NCBI RefSeq assembly: GCF_009687845.1
Contig: NZ_BLAD01000064.1
Coordinates: forward strand, 1 to 64,000
Source: Acrocarpospora corrugata
GTDB taxonomy: Bacteria; Actinomycetota; Actinomycetes; Streptosporangiales; Streptosporangiaceae
Length of the DNA stretch: 64,000 bases
Direction: 5' to 3'
Numbering within the stretch: position 1 is the first letter of the stretch; the number at the start of each line of letters is the position of its first letter. The notes under the pieces are model-generated. The model was not told the origin of the DNA, searched no databases, and saw only the letters and a list, made by a program, of their open reading frames with translations. Of the stretch, positions 27,042 to 34,018 are shown in pieces. Position numbers and translations under genes: made by a program.

Positions 27042-27775
27042 ACCTCACCCTGAAGATCTGGCGCCAGCCCAGCCCGGACGACCCCGGCAAGATGGTGAAA
27101 TATCACGTCAAAGATGTGTCGCCGGATATGTCGTTCCTGGAGATGCTGGATGTGCTCAACGAGGGCCTGATCCTGGCCGGGGACGATCCGGTGGCCTTCG
27201 ACCACGACTGCCGCGAGGGCATCTGCGGCATGTGCGGAATGGTGATCAACGGGGTTCCGCACGGCGAGCAGAAGGCCACCACCACCTGCCAGCTGCACAT
27301 GCGGCACTTCGAGGACGGCGCGGTGGTCACCATCGAGCCGTGGCGGGCGGCGCCGTTCCCGGTGATCAAGGATCTGGTGGTGGACCGGTCGTCGTTCGAC
27401 CGGATCATCCAGGCCGGCGGGTTCGTCTCGGTGCCGGCGGGGGCGGCGCCGGACGCGCATGCCGTACCGGTGCCGAAGGACGACGCGGACGACGCGTTCG
27501 ACGCGGCGACCTGCATCGGCTGCGGGGCCTGCGTGGCGGCCTGCCCGAACGGTTCGGCGTCGCTGTTCACCGCCGCCAAGATCACCCACCTGGGGTCGCT
27601 GCCGCAGGGCCAGCCCGAGCGCGCGTCTCGGGCCAAGGCCATGGTCGAGCGGATGGACCTGGAGGGGTTCGGCGGCTGCACGAACACCGGGGAGTGCACG
27701 GCGGTCTGCCCGAAGGGCATCTCGCTGGACGCCATCGCCCGGATGAACGCGGACTTCCTTAGGGCGTCTCGTTAG
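27038..27775 (+). CDS. sdhB: Succinate dehydrogenase iron-sulfur subunit (type B complex)
   Basis: From GTG 27038 (overlapping the sdhA stop) the protein is 245 residues. Ligands visible: [10 protein letters not shown] and a later Cys for [2Fe-2S]; [14 protein letters not shown] and [14 protein letters not shown] for the [4Fe-4S] and [3Fe-4S] clusters. The N-terminus NLTLKIWRQ is typical for actinobacterial SdhB of this class. It completes the sdhCAB operon. Its last 17 bp overlap the end of the convergent Clp_N-domain gene, so no terminator separates them. Confidence 0.95.
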
Positions 27776-28322
27776 CGCGCAGCCTCGCGGCGATCGCGTC
27801 GGTGTCGAGGCCGTGTTCGACCAGGATCCGCATGGCGAGGCCGCTGCCCTCCCGGAACAGGCCGAGCAGCAGATGGATGGTGTTGATCTCCTTGCTCTTC
27901 AGGGCGAGGGCCTCCCTGAGGGAGAGTTCGAGGGCCTTCTTGGCTTTGGGGGTCCAGGTCAGGTGTCTGCCGCTGATCAGCGCGCCGCGCCTGGTCCGGA
28001 ACGGCGCGCGGTCCAGCGAGCCGGGGCCGAAGCTGGCCTCGATCTTCTCCCGGACCGCGTCCAGGTCGATGCCCAGCGTGCTGAGCAGGTCGGCGTCCAG
28101 TTCCTCGCCGTGGCAGGGCCGCCGGACGGCGGCCTCGATCGCGGCGGCGGCCTGGGCGTGGTCGATGCCGCGCAGCGCCTGCGCGGTGCCGGAGTCCGGG
28201 TCGGCCAGCAGGGCGAGCAGCAGGTGCTCGGTGCCGGTGTGCTGGTGGGCGAGGCGGCGGGCCTCCGCCATGGCGTGGTTGACCGCCTGGCGGGCCTCGG
28301 GGGTGAATCGCTCGAACATCAT
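27759..28322 (-). CDS. Stand-alone Clp N-terminal repeat-domain protein
   Basis: The protein has 187 residues with two Clp_N repeats. The first ([20 protein letters not shown] ... [12 protein letters not shown]) is at ~3-75; the second ([17 protein letters not shown] ... [14 protein letters not shown]) is at ~122-180. No AAA+ domain follows, so this is not a ClpC/ClpB ATPase but an adaptor-like module that could dock substrates or compete for Clp partners. It starts at 28322 (a second ATG follows at 28319), overlapping the stop of the small HTH gene upstream. The pair forms a two-gene operon. Function in this context is inferred only. Confidence 0.85.
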   Translation of the reverse strand: MMFERFTPEARQAVNHAMAEARRLAHQHTGTEHLLLALLADPDSGTAQALRGIDHAQAAAAIEAAVRRPCHGEELDADLLSTLGIDLDAVREKIEASFGPGSLDRAPFRTRRGALISGRHLTWTPKAKKALELSLREALALKSKEINTIHLLLGLFREGSGLAMRILVEHGLDTDAIAARLRANETP

Positions 28323-28552
28323 TTCTCCCGTCTCAACAGGCTGCGGCCTCCGGCGTACTTCTTGTGCACGGCCTGCCGGCTCACGTCCAGGAGCACCGCG
28401 ATGTCCTGCCAGGACCAGCCCTGGTCCCGGGCGTTCTCCACCTGGAGGGCCTCCAGGCGGTCGACCAGGGTCCGCAGGGCGCGCACCGCCCGCAGCCCCA
28501 CGGCCGGGTCTCTGCTGCTGGCGTCACTGGCCAGCTGCGCTGTTTCGTTCAT
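28319..28552 (-). CDS. Small helix-turn-helix protein, leaderless start proposed
   Basis: A 77-residue protein from ATG 28552 (MNETAQLAS...). The C-terminal half has an HTH (WSWQDIAVLLDVSRQAVHKKY) after a coiled-coil-like helix. An in-frame ATG at 28561 lies within the -10 box described next to it, so translation must begin at 28552, at or next to the predicted transcription start. Small HTH proteins paired with a Clp_N protein are common in actinobacteria. The palindromic sites over its own promoter suggest autoregulation. Confidence 0.85.
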   Translation of the reverse strand: MNETAQLASDASSRDPAVGLRAVRALRTLVDRLEALQVENARDQGWSWQDIAVLLDVSRQAVHKKYAGGRSLLRREK

Positions 28553-28555
28553 GTA

Positions 28556-28601
28556 TGTCAATGTAGGTTGACATATCGGGAGATGTCAACCCCGGTTGAC
28601 G
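28556..28601 (-). promoter_or_regulatory. Promoter with two palindromic operators before the HTH-Clp_N operon
   Basis: On the minus strand a consensus -35 (TTGACA, 28589-28584), an 18-base spacer and a -10 (TACATT, 28565-28560) precede ATG 28552 by 7 bases. Two copies of TGTCAA-N6-TTGAC[A/G] lie at 28556-28573, covering the -10, and 28584-28601, covering the -35. They are 28 bp apart centre to centre. A dimer on each would block polymerase. Confidence 0.75.
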
Positions 28602-28682
28602 TCGCAAGATCTTTCGTTAAACGGCCTGTCGCCAGAAAATCATTTGCCGATTGACCTGGGCTCTTGCCAGTCTGAGAGGGTC

Positions 28683-30371
28683 ATGCGCTCTTTACCTGTG
28701 TCCGATCCCGGCACTCCAGATGCCCGCAGCCCGATCCGGTTCCTGTGGTGGACGGCGCGTGCCCAGCTGGTGCCGCTGCTGATCGGCATCGCGCTGGCGA
28801 TCCTGTGGTGGCTGGGGCAGGCGCTGATGCCGTACGCGATCGGCGCGGCCGTGAACGCGCTGACGGCCAGGGACTCCGGCGGCCTGGTCCGCTGGGCCGC
28901 CGTGCTGCTCGGCCTCGGCGGCGTGCAGGCGGTCTCCGGCGTGCTCCGGCACCGGTACGCGGTGGTCACCTGGCTGGGGGCCGCCTACCGCACCATCCAG
29001 GTCACCAGCCGCCAGGCCACCCGGCTCGGCGCGACCCTGCCCAAACGGCTGTCCACCGGCGAGGTGGTCAGCGTCGGCAACTCCGACATCGCCTCCATCG
29101 GCAACGCCATGGACATCCTGCTACGCGGCAGCGGCGCGCTGGTGGCCATCGCCGTGGTGACCGTGATCCTGCTGTCCAGCTCGCTGCCGCTCGGCCTGAT
29201 GGTGCTGATCGGCGTGCCGGTGATGGCGTTCGCGGTCGGCCCGCTGCTCAGACCCCTCCACCACCGCCAGCAGAGACAGCGCGACCTGTACGGTGACCTG
29301 GCCACCCGCTCCGCGGACATCGTGGTCGGCCTGCGCGTGCTGCGCGGCATCGGCGGCGAGCAGGTCTTCGCCGACAAGTACCGCGAGGAGTCCCAGCTGA
29401 CCAGGAAGGCCGGTGTCCGGGTCTCCGCGATGGAGTCGCTGCTGGAGGGCCTGCAGATCCTGCTGCCCGGCCTGCTGGTGGCCGCGGTGACCTGGCTGGG
29501 CGCGCGTTTCGCGCTCGACCGGCAGATCAGCAGCGGCGACCTGGTCGCCTTCTACGGCTACGCCGTCTTCCTGATCGCCCCGCTGCGCACCCTGACCGAG
29601 GCCGCCGACAAACTGACCAAGGGCCACGTGGCCGCCCGCCGGGTCTGCCGGATCCTGAACCTGGACCCGGAGATCACCGGCGGCGCGCTGCCGGTGCCGG
29701 ACGGGACACTGGCCGACCGGGACTCCGGCGTGGTCGTCCGGCCGGGCCTGCTGATCGCGCTGGCCGCCGCCGACCCCGAGGACGCCATCGCCATCGCCGA
29801 CCGGCTGGGCCACTACTCGGCCGGAAACGTGACGCTGGACGGCGTACCCGTGGCCGACCTGGGCTTCGCCGCGCTGCGCGAGCACATCCTGGTCGCCGAC
29901 AACGCCGCCAAGCTCTTCTCCGGGCCGCTCAGGGACGAGCTCGACGTCCGCGGCAAAGCGCGCGGCGACGACATCGCCAGGGCGCTGCACGCCGCCTGCG
30001 CCGAGGACATCATCGAAGCCCTGCCCGACGGCCTGGACACCCAGGTCGCCGAAGCCGGGCGGGAGTTCTCCGGCGGCCAGCAGCAGCGCCTCCGGCTGGT
30101 CCGGGCGCTGCTGACCGACCCCGAGATCCTCATCCTGGTCGAACCCACCAGCGCCGTGGACGCCCACACCGAGGCCAGGATCGCCGAACGCCTCGGCAAG
30201 GCCAGAGCAGGCAGGGCCACCCTGGTCTGCACCACCAGCCCGCTGGTCCTGGACCGCGCCGACCTCGTGCTCTACGTGGCCGACGGCCGGGTCCAGGCCG
30301 AGGGCACCCACCGCGAACTCATCAAGTCGGACTCCGGCTACCGATCGACCGTCACCCGGGGTGAAGACTGA
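28683..30371 (+). CDS. ABC exporter half-transporter with degenerate nucleotide-binding domain
   Basis: From ATG 28683 the product is 562 residues: a six-helix type IV exporter membrane domain (~25-325) and an ABC domain (~340-562). The ABC domain has lost its own ATP-handling motifs. Where Walker A should be there is LIALAAADPEDA, Walker B is ILILVEP (Asp replaced by Val), and the H-loop His is replaced by Ser (TTSPLVLD). The signature FSGGQQQR is intact. This is the complement of its partner, whose motifs are the reverse. The two genes overlap by one base and form a heterodimeric exporter. The substrate is unknown. Confidence 0.9.
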   Translation: MRSLPVSDPGTPDARSPIRFLWWTARAQLVPLLIGIALAILWWLGQALMPYAIGAAVNALTARDSGGLVRWAAVLLGLGGVQAVSGVLRHRYAVVTWLGAAYRTIQVTSRQATRLGATLPKRLSTGEVVSVGNSDIASIGNAMDILLRGSGALVAIAVVTVILLSSSLPLGLMVLIGVPVMAFAVGPLLRPLHHRQQRQRDLYGDLATRSADIVVGLRVLRGIGGEQVFADKYREESQLTRKAGVRVSAMESLLEGLQILLPGLLVAAVTWLGARFALDRQISSGDLVAFYGYAVFLIAPLRTLTEAADKLTKGHVAARRVCRILNLDPEITGGALPVPDGTLADRDSGVVVRPGLLIALAAADPEDAIAIADRLGHYSAGNVTLDGVPVADLGFAALREHILVADNAAKLFSGPLRDELDVRGKARGDDIARALHAACAEDIIEALPDGLDTQVAEAGREFSGGQQQRLRLVRALLTDPEILILVEPTSAVDAHTEARIAERLGKARAGRATLVCTTSPLVLDRADLVLYVADGRVQAEGTHRELIKSDSGYRSTVTRGED

Positions 30372-32110
30372 TGGCCCGCCAGATCCTGCCCGTCGCCGAC
30401 CGGGCGCAGGTCCGCGCCTACGCCCGGCGGCTGGCCCTGAAATACCCGAAACAGCTGGGCGGCGCGCTGGCCCTGCACGCGCTCGGCGCGATCGCCGGCC
30501 TGGCCGGCCCGCTGCTGCTCGGCCAGCTGGTCGAGGCGGTCTCCACCGGCGCCCCGATCGACGTGGACACGCTGGTGCTGGCCTTCGCGGGCTTCGTGAT
30601 CGCGCAGGCCGTCCTGATCAGGTTCGCCGTGTACGCCTCCTCCGCGCTGGGCGAGCGCGTGCTGGCCGAGCTCCGCGAGGAGTTCGTCGACCAGGTGCTC
30701 GCGCTGCCGCTGTCCACCGTCGAGAAGGCGGGCTCCGGCGACCTGATCACCCGGACCTCCCGGGACGTGGACGCGCTGTCCCGCACCGTCCGGCAGGCCG
30801 TCCCGGAGACCCTGATCGCGGTCGTCACCGGCGTCTTCATGCTCGGCGGCCTGCTGATCGTCGCGCCCCTGCTGGCGCTGCCCTCGCTGATCGCCGTCCC
30901 GCTGCTGTGGATCTCCACCCGCTGGTACCTGAAGCGGGCCAGGGACGGCTACCTGCGCGAGAACGCCGCCTACGCCGACATGACCGAGGGCCTGGCCGAG
31001 ACGGTGGAAGGCGCCCGCACGGTGGAGTCCCTCGGCCTGCACGACCGCCGCCGCGCCAGAACCGACACCGACATCGCCCGCTCCTTCGCGGCCGAGCGTT
31101 ACACCCTGGGCCTGCGCATGGTCTGGTTCCCCGCGGTCGAGATGGGCTACGTCATCCCGGTGGCCGCCACCGTGCTGTTCGGCGGCCTGTTCTACATCGA
31201 GGGCTGGGTGACGATCGCCCAGGTCACCGCCGCCATCCTGTACGTGCAGCAGCTCGTAGACCCACTCGACCGGCTGCTCTCCTGGATCGACGAACTCCAG
31301 GTCGGCGGCGCGTCGATGGCCCGCCTCCTCGGCGTGGCCAACGTCCGCGACGACCGCGTCAGCACCGGCGTCCAGGCCGACGGCGAGGAACTCCGCGCCA
31401 CCGACGTCCGGTACGCCTACCGCGACGGCCACGACGTCCTGCACGGCATCGACCTGGACATCCGCCCCGGCGAACGCCTGGCCATGGTCGGCCCGTCCGG
31501 CGCCGGCAAGTCCACCCTGGGCCGCCTGCTGGCCGGCATCCACGGCCCCCGCACCGGCACCGTGACCGTGGGCGGCGCCCCCCTGGTGGACCTGCCCCTG
31601 GACGAACTACGCGGCCACGTCGCCCTGGTCACCCAGGAACACCACGTCTTCCGCGGCACCCTCCGGGACAACGTCCTGATCGCCCGCCCCGACGCCACCG
31701 ACCCCGAGGTCCGCCGCGCCCTGGAGGCCGTGGACGCCTGGGAGTGGGTGTCGGCGATGGGCCTGGACACCGTGGTCGGCTCCGGCGGCACCGCCGTCAC
31801 TCCCGCCCACGCCCAGCAACTGGCCCTGGCCCGCCTGGTCCTGGCCGACCCGCACACCCTGGTCCTGGACGAGGCCACCTCACTGATCGACCCCCGCGCC
31901 GCCCGCAACCTGGAACGCTCACTAGCCGCCGTCCTGGACGGCCGCACCGTGATCGCCATCGCCCACCGGCTCTACACCGCCCACGACGCCGACCGCGTGG
32001 CCGTGGTCGAGGACGGCCGGATCAGCGAACTCGGCTCCCACCACGACCTGGTGGCCGCGAAGGGAGCCTACGCCGCACTCTGGGACAGCTGGCACGGGAA
32101 GTCGAGGTAG
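30371..32110 (+). CDS. ABC exporter half-transporter, catalytic partner
   Basis: The protein has 579 residues: a six-helix membrane domain (~30-320) and an ABC domain with canonical Walker A GPSGAGKST (~373-381), Q-loop VTQEHH, Walker B LVLDEATS and H-loop IAHR. The signature motif, however, reads VTPAHAQQ instead of LSGGQ. Pairing with the upstream half-transporter therefore gives exactly one complete ATP site (Walker A/B here, signature there) and one fully dead site. It starts at ATG 30371, whose A is the last base of the previous stop. It ends 35 bp from the convergent lanthipeptide operon. Confidence 0.92.
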   Translation: MARQILPVADRAQVRAYARRLALKYPKQLGGALALHALGAIAGLAGPLLLGQLVEAVSTGAPIDVDTLVLAFAGFVIAQAVLIRFAVYASSALGERVLAELREEFVDQVLALPLSTVEKAGSGDLITRTSRDVDALSRTVRQAVPETLIAVVTGVFMLGGLLIVAPLLALPSLIAVPLLWISTRWYLKRARDGYLRENAAYADMTEGLAETVEGARTVESLGLHDRRRARTDTDIARSFAAERYTLGLRMVWFPAVEMGYVIPVAATVLFGGLFYIEGWVTIAQVTAAILYVQQLVDPLDRLLSWIDELQVGGASMARLLGVANVRDDRVSTGVQADGEELRATDVRYAYRDGHDVLHGIDLDIRPGERLAMVGPSGAGKSTLGRLLAGIHGPRTGTVTVGGAPLVDLPLDELRGHVALVTQEHHVFRGTLRDNVLIARPDATDPEVRRALEAVDAWEWVSAMGLDTVVGSGGTAVTPAHAQQLALARLVLADPHTLVLDEATSLIDPRAARNLERSLAAVLDGRTVIAIAHRLYTAHDADRVAVVEDGRISELGSHHDLVAAKGAYAALWDSWHGKSR

Positions 32111-32145
32111 CCGTTCAAACCGGCCGTCGGTCCATAGTGGTCAGG

Positions 32146-32898
32146 TCAGCTTCCGAAGACGGCTTCTTTCGCAGCCAACGCGATCATGCCCTGGGACTGG
32201 GCGGTGAGCCCGAGGCGGTTCCAGTGGAACAGCACGTGGTGGGCGATCACTGCGCGAACGCCGCGCGTCAGGGTTCCATCGTGCGAAAGGCCTATCAACG
32301 TCGTGCCCGTTGCCCGGAACGCGGTCAGCCAGTCCGCGAAGGCCCCGTCGGGGTTGGCCTCGCCGGTGAGTAGCCGGCGGACGTCGGCGGTGAACGCCGC
32401 CCAGGTGCGCCGGTCGGGGAGATTCGCGCGGTGGATCGGGCGGTGTTCGGCTGCCCGCGCCCAGACGTCGCCCTGCTCGTAGAGGTCGAGGTCGGCGGCT
32501 CGCATCATCGCGGTGCACAGAACCAGGGAGCGTTCTCGCCGGTCGCCGCCGCCGTCGGCGAGGTGGGCGAGCGTGCTCCGGCTGTCGGCGTGCCACAGCG
32601 TGTGGGCGGCGTCCATGCCCGGCGGGCCGCCGAAGGCGTGGACCTCTGGCTCGTAGCTGCCGTGCGCCCACTGGACGCCTGCGGTCAGGTGGGCGAGGGC
32701 CTGGTCAGCGGCGCCCTCTTCGGGCAGGTAGCGGATGCGCCAGTGCCGTTTGCGGATGAAGAACCAGCGCGAGAGCAGCCCGGACGCGTCGGCGGCGGCG
32801 AGCGCCGGAACCAGGTGGGCGAGCGCCTCATGCTCCCGGCCCTGGCGGTCCTGTGCACGGTAAATGATGTTCACCTGCGCCCAAAGGGTCTCTTCCAT
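32146..32898 (-). CDS. SpaB_C/thiopeptide-type elimination-domain protein of the lanthipeptide cluster
   Basis: A 250-residue protein related to the C-terminal glutamate-elimination domain of LanB enzymes (thiopeptide-type bacteriocin biosynthesis domain). It shows the usual opening WAQVNIIY, FFIRKRHWRIRYLP, YEPEVHAFGG and a closing helix bundle (HVLFHWNRLGL). In FxLD-type clusters a free-standing copy accompanies a full-length LanB. It probably helps to eliminate glutamate from activated Ser/Thr of the precursor or acts as a docking partner. Last gene of the lanthipeptide operon, 22 bp after lanC. Confidence 0.85.
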   Translation of the reverse strand: MEETLWAQVNIIYRAQDRQGREHEALAHLVPALAAADASGLLSRWFFIRKRHWRIRYLPEEGAADQALAHLTAGVQWAHGSYEPEVHAFGGPPGMDAAHTLWHADSRSTLAHLADGGGDRRERSLVLCTAMMRAADLDLYEQGDVWARAAEHRPIHRANLPDRRTWAAFTADVRRLLTGEANPDGAFADWLTAFRATGTTLIGLSHDGTLTRGVRAVIAHHVLFHWNRLGLTAQSQGMIALAAKEAVFGS

Positions 32899-32920
32899 GG
32901 CGGCGGTCCCGATCCTTCGG

Positions 32921-34018
32921 TCAGATGAGCAGGAGACTGGCGTCCCAGTTCGTCACCGTGGTGTGGAAGGCGAGTTCCACCCCGGCTCGGCCGACCAGGA
33001 ATCCTGGGGGCGTGTCGGGGGTGACCGCTTCGCCTTGGTGGATCTTCATGAGCGTGTGGAGGGGGATCTCGGTGACCGCGTCTTCGGCGATCCGTCGGCC
33101 GGTCGCGAGCAGGCCCGCTGTCCCGTGACACATGCTCGGGTCGATGATCCGGCCGAGTTGCCCGGGGTCGTTGACGCAGCCGACGAACGCGGCTTCGGCA
33201 CGGTGCCGGCGAGTGAGATCTCCGGTGGCGAGTGCCGCGAGTTGCTGGGCCCGGGCGATACCAGGGGTGCCGTAGCACCATGACGGTCGCAGCGGCACGG
33301 CCTGGGCGGGTCTTCCGCGGCGCAAGTCGGTGAGCGTGACAGTTTCGGGCCACCACGCGCCCCTCTCGTGCGGGCGTTCCCAGTGATCGAGCCAGGCGCA
33401 GAGCCGATGGATAGCCTCGGCCTGTCCCTCGACCTCGATGCCGTCCCGCATGGCCAGGGACAGCAGTGCCAGGGGGCCGGAGATGCCGTGTGCCATGCCG
33501 TGGTTGCTGTGCCCTCCTGGGTGGTCGCCCACGGTGCGTCCAGTCGAGGAGAGCGTCCACCAGCCGGGCAGCCCGTGGATCGGCTCCGTGAGCCTCACCA
33601 GGTAGCTGAGGACTTGACGCAGCAGGTCCAGGTCACCGCGCCGCCGTTGGCAGACACCGAGGCCGGTGAGTCCGCTGATCAGATCGAACTCGCCGAGCGC
33701 CGGTCGGTCGCCCGCGTCGATCCGCCGGTGCGCGGCAGCCAGGCGGGCGCGTACAACCGCTCTGGTCCCGGTGTCCAGCGTGGCCAGGGCTTGGGCGTAG
33801 CCCGGTCTGCCCGCGCCGCCATGCAGGACGAACGCCAAGGCGGGAGCACCGAAGTACAGGCAGGCGTTGGTCCCGGTGCTGGCTCCTTCGCGTACCGCGG
33901 CTTCCAGCCAGGCATTCGCCTTCTCCCAGGGGCCGGTGCCGGTCCGGGCACGTTCGAGGTGCAGCAACGCGATCCCGGCGGCTCCTCCGCTGATGGACTG
34001 GGCAGGCTGGGTGTTCAC
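32921..34018 (-). CDS. Lanthionine synthetase C-like cyclase (LanC)
   Basis: At 365 residues this is slightly short of typical LanC enzymes (~410). The zinc ligands are visible as Cys248 (WCYGTPG) and Cys297-His298 (MCHGTAG), and the catalytic His177 lies in NHGMAHGISG. The protein would add cysteine thiols to dehydroalanine/dehydrobutyrine in the precursor peptide to form lanthionine rings. The start GTG 34018 overlaps the lanB stop (GTGA), so LanB and LanC are translationally coupled. Confidence 0.92.
   Translation of the reverse strand: MNTQPAQSISGGAAGIALLHLERARTGTGPWEKANAWLEAAVREGASTGTNACLYFGAPALAFVLHGGAGRPGYAQALATLDTGTRAVVRARLAAAHRRIDAGDRPALGEFDLISGLTGLGVCQRRRGDLDLLRQVLSYLVRLTEPIHGLPGWWTLSSTGRTVGDHPGGHSNHGMAHGISGPLALLSLAMRDGIEVEGQAEAIHRLCAWLDHWERPHERGAWWPETVTLTDLRRGRPAQAVPLRPSWCYGTPGIARAQQLAALATGDLTRRHRAEAAFVGCVNDPGQLGRIIDPSMCHGTAGLLATGRRIAEDAVTEIPLHTLMKIHQGEAVTPDTPPGFLVGRAGVELAFHTTVTNWDASLLLI

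Noticed and set aside
28683-32110. The ABC pair as the lanthipeptide exporter
   Set aside because: It is transcribed convergently, has its own upstream region and no peptidase C39 domain. It cannot be excluded but there is no positive evidence beyond adjacency.
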